From assembly GCA_012845835.1 (NCBI GenBank), contig JABAKD010000009.1, positions 15,421,462 through 15,485,461 of the forward strand: a DNA stretch of 64,000 bases, given 5' to 3'. The notes under the pieces were generated by a model that was not told where the DNA came from, did not search any database, and saw only the letters and a list, made by a program, of their open reading frames with translations. Below, in pieces: positions 54,165-64,000 of this stretch (position 1 is its first letter; each line of letters begins with the position of its first letter). Made by a program: the position numbers and the translations under genes. Source of the stretch: Undaria pinnatifida. Taxonomy: Eukaryota; Sar; Phaeophyceae; Laminariales; Alariaceae.

Positions 54165-55328
54165 TTACGTCTCACGGGAGCCTATCCCGGCCACAAGGGC
54201 ATCGAGAGAGCCAGATGGAAACTCCCTGCTCGCCTCCCGCATTTCCCTGCTGGGCTCTCTGTTCTCGCGCGCCCCGAAGTTCCATTCCCACTCTTCGGAC
54301 TCCCCCTCCTCCCCCCCCTCGCCCTCTCCTGCCCCTTCGTCTCCCACCTCGTCGGTCCCGGCCGGTAGGAACGCCGCCTTCAGCGGCACTACCGGCTCTG
54401 GTGGTGGCATAGCGGCGGTAGCGGCGGCGGCAGCGGCGGCGGCGGCAGCAACAGCGGCAGTGGACGCACTGCGGGTCGCTGTTCTCCCCACAAGCGCCTT
54501 CGACAAGGAGGACAGCAGCTTCATGGTGTCCTCCTCCCCCTCCTCGTCCTCGTCCTCGTCTTCCTCTTCTCCGCCCACTCCCTTCAACGTGATGACCGGC
54601 GCAAAAGCCGAGCCTCGGCCTTCGCTCTCTTTTTCGCCGGCAATCAGCGCCGAAACCGCATCATCCGCCGCTGCTTCATCCCCTTCTTCCCGCAACACAT
54701 CACCGTCCGCTATCATGGCAACGGCTGGCCTAGACTTACCGTCACCTTCACCGTCACCGCCGCTACCGATGCTACTGCCGCGACCGCTGGCCAAAACAGA
54801 ACCGGTCCCCACCGGGCTGGAGCGCGCACGCGGCCTCAACGGGCTTCCAATCGGCTGCGTCTGGGTCGCGGCGTGAAGAGCGCGTGCGGCAAGCGTCACC
54901 CTGCCGGAAGCTGCAGTCCACGGCGCCTCGCCGGCCGCCTCCGCTGCCTCCGCCGCCGCTGCCGCGCCTGCCGCCACCGCCGCTGCGCTCTCCGCCGAAG
55001 CAGGCGAAGACACACCAATGGCACCAACAGCAGCAGGAGCAGCTGTCGTCGCTGCTGTCGATTTCACCAAAGGGGGGGAAGCGTCCGTAGCGCTCACTTC
55101 CGTGAGGTTGTCTTCGGCAGGGTCTTCGGCCGCGTCTTCTGCTGCCGCTGCTGCCGCGGCGGCCGCCGCGGGCGGAAGGAACGGGAGGCGGACGACGGTG
55201 GCGGTGATGTCATCGCGGTAGTCGCCGACCATGTCCGACCAGCGCCGGTTGGCCAGTTCCATGAGCCCCTTGCACGCGCCGGCGGCGTCCTCGCCTTTGT
55301 CGAAGAAGCTCTGCACAACCTCCGCCGC
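54165..55328 (-). CDS. PP2C last exon with long Ala-rich C-terminal extension
   Basis: The exon starts AAEVVQSFFDKGED and carries the final catalytic motif YRDDIT within its first 42 codons. About 340 codons of biased sequence follow: poly-Ala tracts at two places (about 10 and 11 residues), an acidic EEEDEDEDEEGEED block, and Ser/Gly-rich linkers. The frame stays open to TGA at 54167-54165. The opposite strand is also open for long stretches (e.g. 54034-54876), as expected from GC-rich biased codons. The tail could be an intrinsically disordered regulatory region. Confidence 0.88.
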   Translation of the reverse strand, partial: AAEVVQSFFDKGEDAAGACKGLMELANRRWSDMVGDYRDDITATVVRLPFLPPAAAAAAAAAAEDAAEDPAEDNLTEVSATDASPPLVKSTAATTAAPAAVGAIGVSSPASAESAAAVAAGAAAAAEAAEAAGEAPWTAASGRVTLAARALHAATQTQPIGSPLRPRARSSPVGTGSVLASGRGSSIGSGGDGEGDGKSRPAVAMIADGDVLREEGDEAAADDAVSALIAGEKESEGRGSAFAPVITLKGVGGEEEDEDEDEEGEEDTMKLLSSLSKALVGRTATRSASTAAVAAAAAAAAAATAAMPPPEPVVPLKAAFLPAGTDEVGDEGAGEGEGGEEGESEEWEWNFGARENREPSREMREASREFPSGSLDALVAGIGSRET

Positions 55329-58300
55329 CTGAAGAAAAAAAGAAATTAGGAGCAAGTCAAACGCATAGAAGAAAATAAGACAAGAGAAAGCCAGAATAAA
55401 AGAAAAAACAGTGACATGAGAAAAAAAAAAACGAAAAATAGGCTAAAAAATAATACCAGGTATAAACATAACGAACAACGTACAAGAAGGGAAAGCGTGC
55501 GCGGCGGGGTGGGGAGGGGGGGGGGGGGGTGACACATGGGCATACAGCTAGTCACATCAGATGTGTTCTTTCTCTTCCGGGGAGGGGAGAGGGGAGCTTC
55601 CTCAGGATGGAAACGCTATTTTCTACTTTCAAACCTGGCAAACGAGCGCTCCAGCTACAAGAAAAAAAAAGCGAAAAATGAATTCGACCACTAATTTCGA
55701 GTTTCGGAGAGGTCGAGCAAGCATGCACACCGATCCCCCCGCCGGAAACATACTCCGCGCGAAAGTTGGGCACTCGCCTCCTGGTTGTCGATAAACTCCC
55801 AAACCCCGTCGCTCGCGAGCACAAGAAACTCGTCCTCCGCGGTGAGCTCGTAGTCCGTGACCTCCGGGAGGGCGATGACGCCGACCTGCCGAAAGAGGCA
55901 GTCAAAAATATCAAAATAGTAAAAATAGTCAAGGTAATCAAAACAGTCAAATAGTCAACATGGTGTTATACTAAGAAAAACGTCAAAAACACTAACAACG
56001 TCAAAATAGTCAAAACAATCAAAACAGCTAAAAAAAGCTCTTTTCGATAGAAATCGCGGCCTGTTTATCCCACGAAAGCGCGTGCTACGCGCTGCCTTCG
56101 TTGTTTTGTTCTGTAATTTTGTAATTTTGTAAATTTGTAATGTTGTCATTTTCCTTCTTTTACTTTTTCTTCGGCTCACCCGCTTCACGGCCAGGTCACC
56201 GATGGAGCGCGCCATGGCAAGCCCCACCAAGGTCCTCGTCTTGTCCAACCAGACGCGCGCGGAAGCCCCCGCCTCCTCCGGGTCGCTGACGAAGCCGCCC
56301 ATGGACTCGATGCGCTCCCGCTCCCCGGGAGAGTCCGGGTTCTGCAACGCACGTACAGACAAGCGCAAGTGATAAATTAACGAACAAAAAATACATAGCA
56401 CGATACCAAGTGAACCAACAAGCACTACATCCCTTGAGAACTGCGCCGATATTTTTTGGACACGCCACTTAGAAATCGTGTAGGAAAAGGGCTGAATAAA
56501 CGATCACGAGAATAAAAGAGAAAAAGAAAGAAAAAACGAGAAAAAAAAACAAGAACTACGAAAAGCGAAGAAAACAAAGGGTGAAAAGGGCGGAGAAAGG
56601 GGGGGGGGGGGGTCAACGTCGTTACCTGATCGCGCGTTAGCCCGCGCGCCACGACGGCTCCGTCGGCCCTCCTGCCTGCCACCAGCGCCCGTGAGTCCCC
56701 GGCATTCGCTACCCACACCCTTGGGCCTCGCACGAGGGCCACCACCGCCGTACAGCCTCCGAAAACGGCGTTGACGCCGGATGCCGGCAACGAAGAATTG
56801 ATGTCCAGAAATACGTCTTCCAGGGCGCTGCAAAAACAAAAACGGGCATGGTAACGGTACATAACAATGACGCGATGAAATGGAGGAAGAATAAGGTATA
56901 CGGGGGAGACGGCCGGGGATCATGTGGACGGAACGGGATGGGATTGGATGGGATGGGATGAGATGGGACGGCGGGACCGGGGGGGGGCGTACTCATTTGT
57001 TGCTTGCCTTGGTCATTTGGCCATTGAACACGCGTCCCTTTCGAGACGGAGCACCGTTCCTACTCCTAATAGAGACACCTCCAACATTTGGGCGCTCATT
57101 ATGCTTCTTTCATATACTACATAGAAACTGTTTGTTTATCCTACCCGCGTCCTGTTTCGCCGTCTGCGGCCACCATCTATCTCCTAGGAAGGCGATCGTT
57201 TTTCTCCCTACTCTCTTGGCTACCAAACTCTTCCATGTCACATACGTCTGATTTCCTCATCTCCTGGAACGCATCCCGGGGGGGGGGGGGGGGGGGGTGT
57301 TTGGGGGTGAGCGCAGACATGTTCACGTCTTTCATATGGACGTCACCATGCCTCCCATGCACACCAGATTTCTCTATGATATCACGAAAGGCAAGCTCGG
57401 GAAAAAAGGTACAAGAGTGAGGGTGACCAAAAACATATTTCCTTCCCTGCCTACCCGTCTGCGACCCAGCCAGGCTTCACGATGTCGAGCTGTCGTAACC
57501 TTACAGAGGGAGGCGAAACCTGCCGTTCAACGGAAGACCCCTTGCCGCCCCCCCGATCACCCTCCTCTCCCCCACCTCGCCCCCAATTATACCCCCGCAG
57601 ATACCTTTCTCTTCGACCATAAACCGTATACTCCCAAGTTTCGGGTATAAGCGCTAGGAAACGGCGTGGGCAACTGACCTGGCAGGGTCGCGGAGCGCAT
57701 CGGGGTGTAGTTCTAGCCTGCGCGGCACTTCTCTCATTGTTAGCGCGGCCACGTGCTCCCCGTTCTCCCCGTGCCCTACTCGAAAGCACGAATCATCGCA
57801 AGAAAACGCATCGTATGCCAAGCAAGAGAGTGACAGACAGGAGAAAAAAGTGAGAACATAGACACCAGGCCTGTGAGGAGGAACGAAGCGAGGCGAGAAA
57901 CATAACAATTTTCTGCTGCTGGTGGGGCAGCCCGTCCTGTCGTGGGGCTTAGATAAGGGCGCATCATCTATCCTCTCAGGAAACTGGACAACAAAAAAAC
58001 AAGCACCAATCAGTCAACCTTCCAATCATCCATCCGGCCAATCAACCAACCAGTTAATCTGCCTACCAACTTTTTAAACAACCAAATAAACAATCAACCA
58101 ACCAACCAACCAACCAGACTAACCCATTCCCCCAACCATCCAACCAACTACCCAAACCAAAAAAACAATCAACCAAACTGCCAACCAAAAAGCCCGCACC
58201 AAACCGTCCAAACCAACCAACAACACCAACCCACTAACCTGCCTACCAACTAAGCATTCAACCAACCAAACAAACAAACAACCAACCAACCAACCAACCA

Positions 58301-58826
58301 ACCAACCAACCAACCAACCAACCAGCCAACCCAACCCAACCTCCCAACCATCCAACCAACAAACAAAACCAAACAACCAATCAACCCAACCACCAACCAA
58401 CAAACCTACACCAAACGGATCAAATCAACCAACCAACCAACCAACCAACCAACCAACCAACCGACCGACCGACCGACCGACCGACCGACCGACCGACCAA
58501 CGCAACCATCACCAAGCCCACACCAATCAACCAACAGCTAACAATCCCAACCATCAACCCGCAAGCCCACACCGAACCAACCAACCAAGCCAATGAACGA
58601 CCGGACCCAATCGCCATGTCAGGTCAGAGGGGCGGCCGGGCTACCCCTCTCTCGACCGCTCACCGTCGAAAACGCCGAACACGGTGTGGCGCGCCCGGTT
58701 AAGAGAAGGGTGGGAGATCAGCCCGCGGTCCTGGTTGACCTTGTAGATCACCCTACCCTCGCGGGTCACCATTAGCCCTCCGCGCGAGAAGGACCCCACC
58801 GAGCCCTTCAGGAACGTCGCTCCAGT
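54165..58826 (-). CDS. PP2C-family (PPM) protein Ser/Thr phosphatase, 5'-incomplete, 6 exons found
   Basis: Metal-dependent phosphatase. Exons in transcript order: 58826-58664, 57775-57679, 56827-56626, 56341-56180, 55885-55778, 55328-54165. They total 1896 nt (631 codons plus stop) with every junction in phase. Motifs, numbered from the first residue found: KVNQDRG 29-35, VFGVFDGHG 49-57, FGGCTAVVA 109-117, NAGDSRA 128-134, LTRDQNP, LAMARSIGD 195-203, LASDGVWEF 231-239, YRDDIT 281-286. Metal-binding Asp are D54, D234 and D284. The first exon begins in phase 0 after a TTTAG acceptor with no start codon, so at least one upstream exon is missing. Residues ~295-631 are an Ala/Glu/Gly/Ser-rich tail without recognised domain. 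Catalytic residues look intact. Substrate and location are unknown. Confidence 0.92.
55772..55777 (-). other. Non-canonical GC-AG donor in the PP2C gene
   Basis: On the minus strand the exon ends CAG GAG and the intron begins GCGAGT, instead of GT. The acceptor is TTTTCTTCAG before 55328. Joining here gives ASDGVWEFIDNQE then AAEVVQSF, which matches the expected PP2C order and keeps phase 0. No nearby GT gives an equally good junction. Confidence 0.75.
56988..57288 (-). mobile_element. LINE 3' fragment in PP2C intron 2
   Basis: In minus sense it encodes EMRKSDVCDMEEFG and shares DNA with 41820-42093, ending ACAAATGAGTACGCCCCCC. Frameshifted relative to the longer copy. The G-run at 57279-57298 marks its 5' break. 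Confidence 0.8.
58010..58600 (+). repeat. (AACC)n / (GACC)n tetranucleotide array in PP2C intron 1
   Basis: Nearly 600 bp of CAACCAAC-type repeats with a GACC block at 58461-58500. On the transcribed (minus) strand this is (GGTT)n. The long Trp/Leu/Gly frame is an artefact. Confidence 0.95.
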
Positions 58827-59570
58827 CTAAACGAGAGGCGAAGAGTGGGTAAGGCACGACAAGCAGGCAGACAGGAAGACAGGTAGAGCCATGAATACAA
58901 TAATTCGCGAGAGTCGAGAAAAACAGCACCAAGAGGCTGGGCAGCACCAACACCCAGGGGCAGCACCAATAATCAGCGGCAGCACTAGCAGTAGCAAGCA
59001 GCAGCAGCAGCAGCAGCGGCGGCAGCGGCAGCATCAGCAGCGGCGGCGGGAGCCAAAACAGCGGCAGCAGCCGCAAAGGGCAGCAGTAGTTCCGGAAAAG
59101 TAGTGTTGAAAGCGCCGCGGAGGGGGGGGGTGTGGGCGTACTCAGTACATTTGTTGCTGGCCTTAAGTCATTCGACCATTGACCATACATCCCGTTCGAG
59201 ACGGAGTGACGAGAGCACCATTCCTACACCTAATAGGGTTACTCAATTGTTGCTTGCCTTAGCCGAGACGAAGCACCGTTCCTACACGTAAAAGAGGGGG
59301 GGGGGGGGGGGGGGAAGGAGGGGGGGTAATCGCAAAGCGCGGGATCTTTGCACGTAGATTGCGTCCTCGACGAAACGCTAAACAAAACTTCCATGTTGAG
59401 AGAGAGCCCTGCCTTTGGCCACCCCCAACGATACCCCACACACGCTGCTGGCGTCATCGTCGCACCACCTTACTGTAAGGACGGGAGGAAGGGGCACCGC
59501 AGAGCAAATGGTCTCGCGGTCATGTTTGCCCACTTGTGACTAGCGAAAACTGGTGACGTTAAAAACAGTG
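58827..59570. other. Region upstream of the first PP2C exon found
   Basis: 58980-59100 is a CAG/CGG-rich tract. 59143-59300 holds a rearranged LINE 3' fragment (minus sense) with GTTGCTTGCCTTAG and CGAGACGGAG. 59283-59325 is a G-run. A minus-strand ATG at about 59395 (MEVLFSVSSRTQS) could begin an N-terminal exon, but no phase-compatible donor is visible. Confidence 0.4.
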
Positions 59571-59574
59571 CCTG

Positions 59575-59905
59575 ATATATACGTACAATACCACATAACA
59601 TATTACAAGTACCAACAACGCAGGTTGCAAAGATGAGCATTGACCCGAACTTCATCGAATTCACGGCAGACGTCCTTGAAATATTTTTATAAAATACCAA
59701 CACCAACCATTATAGTGGAGAAAAACAATATATATACTTCGAGGTATATATTTAAACAAAACAGTAGGACCCTTCCCATTGACAAAAAAAATCACCCACA
59801 TAGTATATTACAAGTACCAACAACGCAGCTTGCAAAGATGAGTACTGACCCGAAATTCGTCGAAGTCACGGCTGACATCCTTTGAATATTTTTATTAAAT
59901 AGCAC
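59575..59905 (+). repeat. Two direct copies of a CTTGCAAAGATGAGT-core variant
   Basis: About 59575-59700 and 59795-59905, each with TATTACAAGTACCAACAACG, GTTGCAAAGATGAG or CTTGCAAAGATGAG, GACCCGAA(C/A)TTC(A/G)TCGAA and AATATTTTTAT. They share only the core and layout with the 13580 type. Confidence 0.8.
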
Positions 59906-60734
59906 CTAGCAAATATTCAACCAAACAAAAACTCTTTCCAGGGCAGTACCGATAATGGAAGTTTGGTCTCGGGTGCGTTTTCTGAGGGAACTGGCCACCA
60001 CCGGATTTCACGGGATTGTTTTTACGGGGGGGGGGGAGGGGGGACGGCACCCACGGGACTTCTCGGGACAGGAACCAGTCACAGCCACCCCGACATTTCA
60101 CGGGAATTTCTTGTTTCGACAAAAACCAGTATAGGGCAATGGGAAACATCGCCTTATTCCACCTCGCTCCGTCTCATTTCATTTCACACTTGAGACAGGC
60201 GCTGTACGTCGTATACTACTGCTGGCGTACAGAGTTGTTTTATGGAGGGGGTGCCATTCTTGGGACAACGCAACAAATACTGCACTATTATTAGGATGAT
60301 ATTTTTAGACTAGACTATATTTTATTGGTATGGGCGCAACAAAAGCAACAACTATTTTACTATTATAGGACGATATTTAGACTACAAGAAAATATTGCTA
60401 AAAACGCACATCTGATATTTTATATAGATATTTCAAATACTTCCGCTGGGAGTTCGATCAACTTAATAGTCAACACAACTTTGCAAGCTGCGTTATATTT
60501 GTTCGGTGGGAAAGCATGGAGAATGTACAGTATACAAATAATGAGAATTCCGCGAAGCGCTGACACTGCTTTTGTTGCCGCTGCTTGCTGCTTGCGGCTG
60601 CTGCTGCCTGCTGGTTTAGGAACCACAGGTGGCCAACTGGAGCGTTGGCATTTTCCTATACCTGGTACCAGGTACATGTTTTTGCTGTTGGGTTCGTTGA
60701 TGTTGACGTTTTCATCTTCATCGTCGTCGTGTTT

Positions 60735-61092
60735 ATTGATAGTGGTGGTGGTGGTGGTGGTGGGTGGTGGTGGTGGTGGGTGGTGGTGGTGGTGGTGGTG
60801 GTGGTGGTGGGTGGTGGTGGTGGTGGTGGGTGGTGGTGGTGGTGGTAGTGGTGGAGGTGGTGGTGGTGGGGATGGTGGTGGTGGTAGAGGCGGTGTAGTG
60901 GTGGTGGTGGTGATGGTGGTGGTGGCTGGTGGTGGCTGGTGGTGGTGGTGGTGGGGATGGTAGTGGTGGTAGAGAGGGTGTAGCGGTGGTGGTGGTGGTG
61001 GTGGTGGTGGTGATAGTGGTGGTGGGTGGTGGTGGTGGTGGTGGGTAGTGGTGGTGGTGGTGGGGATGGTGGTGATGGTAGAGGCGGTGGTG
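60735..61092 (+). repeat. (GGT)n microsatellite, ~350 bp
   Basis: GGT triplets with GGA, GAT and GTA interruptions. Gly/Val/Trp and Pro/Thr/His homopolymer frames are artefacts. Confidence 0.95.
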
Positions 61093-61424
61093 TTCGTGAC
61101 AAAATAGGTAACTCAACTTTAGGGTTGCCCGCCTCCAACTACTGTATCTTAAAAAACAACAACAACAACAACAACCACAGCGTGGATTTTGTGCTGAGAA
61201 CGTTCGTTTTTCGTGTTTCGCGTCCGTGCGACCCGCCAAAAATGCTAATCTATCAAGCCTTCCGCGCGCACAAAATATCATACCAGGGCACACCAGGTAC
61301 CTGGTATGCAAGACCACATAATATTCCCTTCGCTGGAGCATAATATTCCCTCCGCTGGAGCTCACCGTGGGAATATTACGCACTTCCATTTGACCGCGGA
61401 TGCAGGCCCTGGTCGCCAGTGCTT

Positions 61425-61645
61425 TTTTTTGTTTTTGTTTTTGCTCACACTTTTACTTTCCAGCTTCTGGGCAAGTCGCGGTCACAGGTGTCGTCCCTTC
61501 TCCCCGATTCTTGCCTTCAATTTTTATCGCGCATAGGGTTCAGCAATCCCACTGCTCGTCGATTTTTCATCGAGCGTTGCTAACTCACGCTCTCGCGCTT
61601 TCTGCAAGTCAATTTGTGCACAAGAAAGCTTACCAGTTACCAGGT
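61425..61645 (-). mobile_element. SINE-like element, 5'-truncated copy 1
   Basis: Body blocks: GGTCACAGGTGTCGTCCCTT, GCGCATAGGGTTCAGCAATC, GATTTTTCATCGAG and AACTCACGCTCTCGCGC. On the minus strand it ends in an A-rich tail (from the T/G tract at 61425-61442). Lacks the tRNA-like head of copy 3. Confidence 0.75.
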
Positions 61646-61802
61646 ATTCGATAAAATGGTTGAGGCAAACCCTACCCTAGGTATACATATACCATACGAC
61701 GGGGACTTTACCTACATTGGTTGATTGGGTTTGATGGCTTGGTGTTAGGGTTAGATGTTAATGGAGTACCAGGTGTCAACCATTCTCTCGAACAAATGGC
61801 AG

Positions 61803-61910
61803 CAATTGCAAAGACGAGTATCGACCCTAAATTCGTCGAACTCACTGACGCCAGTATCGACCCTAAATTCGTCGAACTCACTGACGCCCTTAGAATAATT
61901 TTATAATTTG
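61803..61910 (+). repeat. CTTGCAAAGATGAGT-core variant with internal duplication
   Basis: TTGCAAAGACGAGTATCGAC, then a 36-bp segment (GACCCTAAATTCGTCGAACT plus CACTGACGCC) present twice, then AATAATTTTATAATTT. Confidence 0.75.
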
Positions 61911-62384
61911 GCCTCCTTGTCACAAGGTCTCTGAAAGACAGACAGTAGTTATTAATATAATATCATACGACGCACAAGGTTCATTGTATTTATAGCTGGC
62001 GCAAAACGAAGTACCGTAGTAATGGTGTTACCGAATGCTCCCAAACTCTTGGGTAAACATCATCAGGTATATTATACTACCGACAGTTGGACTGCTGAAA
62101 TACATGTGAAAATTGGGATAATGATAACGATATGTTTGCAGGCAAAATAAGCGGGGGTTCGGAGACGAACGATTGTGACAGCTCTACCCTCCCCCCCCCC
62201 CCCACCAGATATCCCTTGACACGACCCGAGCCCACAAGAATGTGATACAGAGCCAAGACTTCTCGCTGTCGTTGTCGTTATCGTTGCCATGATTTTGTCA
62301 TTTATCGTATCGCTATCATTATCGCTGTCGCTATATCAAAGTTATCGCTGACGATTTGTATGATCTTAACGGCCTCCGCCCCAT

Positions 62385-62490
62385 CCGAACACCCACCCCC
62401 ACTCACCCACCTACCCACCCACCCAACCACCCACCCACCCACCCACCCACCCACCCATCCACCCACCCACTCACCCACCCACCCACCCGC
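62385..62490 (+). repeat. (ACCC)n array
   Basis: About 25 CACC/ACCC units with a few CATCC or CTCACC variants. Not telomeric (no TTAGGG-type unit). Confidence 0.9.
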
Positions 62491-62552
62491 CTGTGGGAGA
62501 ACGGAAAGGAGAACGTCAATAATCGTTCTAGTAATACGTTAAAATACGTATA

Positions 62553-62675
62553 TATATCCTTAATGAGGACACACAACCCGTAATACGCGCGATCGGAGTA
62601 TCACACACAGCTTGCAAAGATTAGTTTCGACAAAATATTCGATCTCACAGCTGGAGTGTATTTTCATTTTTTATA
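62553..62675 (+). repeat. CTTGCAAAGATGAGT-core element, 3' half
   Basis: Begins at CCTTAATGAGGACACAC and runs to CACAGCTGGAGTGTATTTT, like the last 130 bp of the copy at 22478-22726. It directly abuts the tail of the SINE-like copy at 62676. Confidence 0.8.
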
Positions 62676-62862
62676 ATATACATTTTTTCTTTTTCACACA
62701 CATTTACTCTCCAGCTTCTGGACAAGCCGTGGTCACAGGTGTCGTCCCTTCTTCCCCCCGGTTCTTGCCTTCAACTTTTATCGCGCATAGGGTTCAGCAA
62801 TCCCACTGCTTGTCGATTTTTCATCGAGTGTTGTTGCTAACTCACGCTCTCGCGCTATATAT
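62676..62862 (-). mobile_element. SINE-like element, 5'-truncated copy 2
   Basis: Same body as 61425-61645. Its low-coordinate end is a T-rich tract (A-rich tail on the minus strand). It is truncated after CTCTCGCGC. Confidence 0.75.
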
Positions 62863-62877
62863 GTTTATATATATATT

Positions 62878-63185
62878 TTTCTATTTTTTTTCGCACACTT
62901 CTACTTTCCAGCTTCTGGACAAGCCGTGGTCACAGGTGTCGTCCCTTCCCCCCGGTTCTTGCCTTCAATTTTTTTTGCGCATAGGGTTCAGCAATCCCAC
63001 TGTTCGTCGATTTTTCATCGAGTGTTGCTAACTCACGCTCTCGCGCTTTCCGCAAGTCAATTTGTGCGCAAGAAAAAGTCCCCACGAATTTATACGAGTA
63101 TGCACACGGGGGGATTCGAACTCACAAAACTGACCTATACCAGGCTCGAGGATAACATGATACGCCACCGGGGCGACCGGTCCTT
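62878..63185 (-). mobile_element. SINE-like element, longest copy with tRNA-like head
   Basis: The body is as in the other two copies. On the minus strand the 5' head contains GGTGGCGTATCATG (weak A-box match) and GAGTTCGAATCC (good B-box match) about 40 nt apart, as in Pol III promoters of tRNA-derived SINEs. A-rich 3' tail. The T-arm would not pair, so it is not a functional tRNA. Confidence 0.6.
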
Positions 63186-63904
63186 ATATAAAGGGCCACG
63201 ACTCACGACTCCCGTCGGAGCGGGAAAACAGAAAATAGCGACGCAGACTACACCTGTACCTGCACTGGGCGTGTTTATTTGGTGCGATTCCCGTCCAGCG
63301 GGAAAATACAACATAGCTATGATATAATATAATACCAGGTCGCGTGTTTCGCGTGTTGTTCCACCACCGCCAGCAGTTACTAATCGTCTAATATGAACAC
63401 GAAATAATATTATAGTTACAGCTGCTGTTGCAGTTCTTGTTACAGCAGTACTTTTAGCTTACGGCAGTACTTAGAGCAGTCCGCTGTATATCATGTTACT
63501 CCGCTTCGCGCAGCAGCAGGCGCGCAGCAGCAGGAGGTTCTGTTGACCATACGTGGTATGACACATTAACCCCGTTGAGGCAGACCCCGGTACGCTGACT
63601 ACAAGCACGGAAAAGCGCGGTATTTACCCACCTTCGATCATCTCTTCCCATGTCGGTTTTTCCAGGCGCGAGTAATGAGACGTACACACCAGCTATAGAC
63701 CTGGCACATCGTAGACTGACTCCCGATTTCACTTTTATATGTTTCTGGTGGAGGCATGAATTGCGTCAGCTGTGATATATGCGTGTACCACCTTGGGTTG
63801 TTTGTGTTTTCCCTAGGGTATTCCTCAGCTCCAGAGTGACTGGAGCCTGTCCTGTGACCACGGACTTGATTATGCGAGTTAATTTGAGAACAACAACGTC
63901 AACG

Positions 63905-63992
63905 TTCATATATTACAAAACACTTCAAATAAGTCAGCTGCGAGTTAAATTAATACAAGGGTTGATACTCATCTTTGCAAGCTGCGCGACAC
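63905..63992 (-). repeat. Partial CTTTGCAAGCTG-core element at the window end
   Basis: AGTCAGCTGCGAGTT, then TTGATACTCATCTTTGCAAG and CTGCGCGACAC. It continues beyond or ends close to the window edge. Similar partial minus copies are at about 25895-25955, 28305-28378 and 60425-60497. Confidence 0.7.
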
Positions 63993-64000
63993 ACCGGGCG

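Noticed and set aside
54034-54876. 280-codon plus-strand ORF
   Set aside because: Antisense shadow of the GC-rich PP2C tail; the minus frame carries the catalytic motifs and correct splice phases.
58119-58617. Trp/Leu/Gly-rich multi-span membrane protein on the minus strand
   Set aside because: Translation of the (GGTT)n array within a PP2C intron.
62385-62490. Telomere-like repeat
   Set aside because: The unit is ACCC/CACC with irregular variants, not TTAGGG or TTTAGGG.
63100-63180. tRNA gene on the minus strand
   Set aside because: Only box A/B-like motifs; the T-arm and acceptor stem do not pair. It is treated as a SINE head.

Overview
The window is nuclear DNA of an intron-rich eukaryote. 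It holds long spliced genes with GT-AG introns, GC-rich exons, and a great deal of simple-sequence and transposon-derived DNA. Protein style (SAC-type PPR repeats, low-complexity Ala/Gly/Lys tails), short in-phase exons and trinucleotide-rich introns suggest a stramenopile, most likely a brown alga such as Ectocarpus. The lineage is inference; the gene structures were read directly. No prokaryotic, plastid or viral gene was recognised.

Layout. (1) 1-10003, plus strand: 3' part of a PPR gene, 11 exons that splice in frame to 595 codons plus stop, giving fourteen 35-residue repeats; the 5' end lies before the window. (2) 10004-19352: gene-free repeat land with an inverted cluster of repeat units. 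(3) 38952-19353, minus strand: a complete 12-exon gene for the circularly permuted nucleolar GTPase NOG2/GNL2 (783 aa). Its introns hold a ~207-bp satellite, a 430-bp snap-back hairpin, MITEs and microsatellites. (4) 38953-45608: mostly repeats, a LINE 3' end and weak ORFs. (5) 45609-45803, plus: a small single-span protein resembling a cytochrome c oxidase small subunit, convergent with a Pro/Tyr-rich 89-aa ORF on the minus strand (46220-45951). (6) 46221-54164: repeats, including a 42-bp minisatellite with a perfect 72-bp palindrome and a TTAA-flanked MITE inserted in it. (7) 58826-54165, minus: a PP2C-family Ser/Thr phosphatase (6 exons found, 631 codons, N-terminus not found) with a GC-AG intron and a 340-residue Ala-rich tail. 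(8) 58827-64000: repeats, with three copies of a SINE-like element.

The genes do not form one pathway. The PPR protein probably acts in organellar RNA metabolism, GNL2 in 60S ribosome assembly in the nucleolus, the small protein in the mitochondrial inner membrane and PP2C in signalling. The strongest new observations are structural: recurrent intron positions inside the PPR repeat, a TTAA insertion whose empty site is preserved in neighbouring repeat units, a transcribed near-perfect hairpin, a satellite array inside a housekeeping-gene intron, and several dispersed families sharing short conserved cores.
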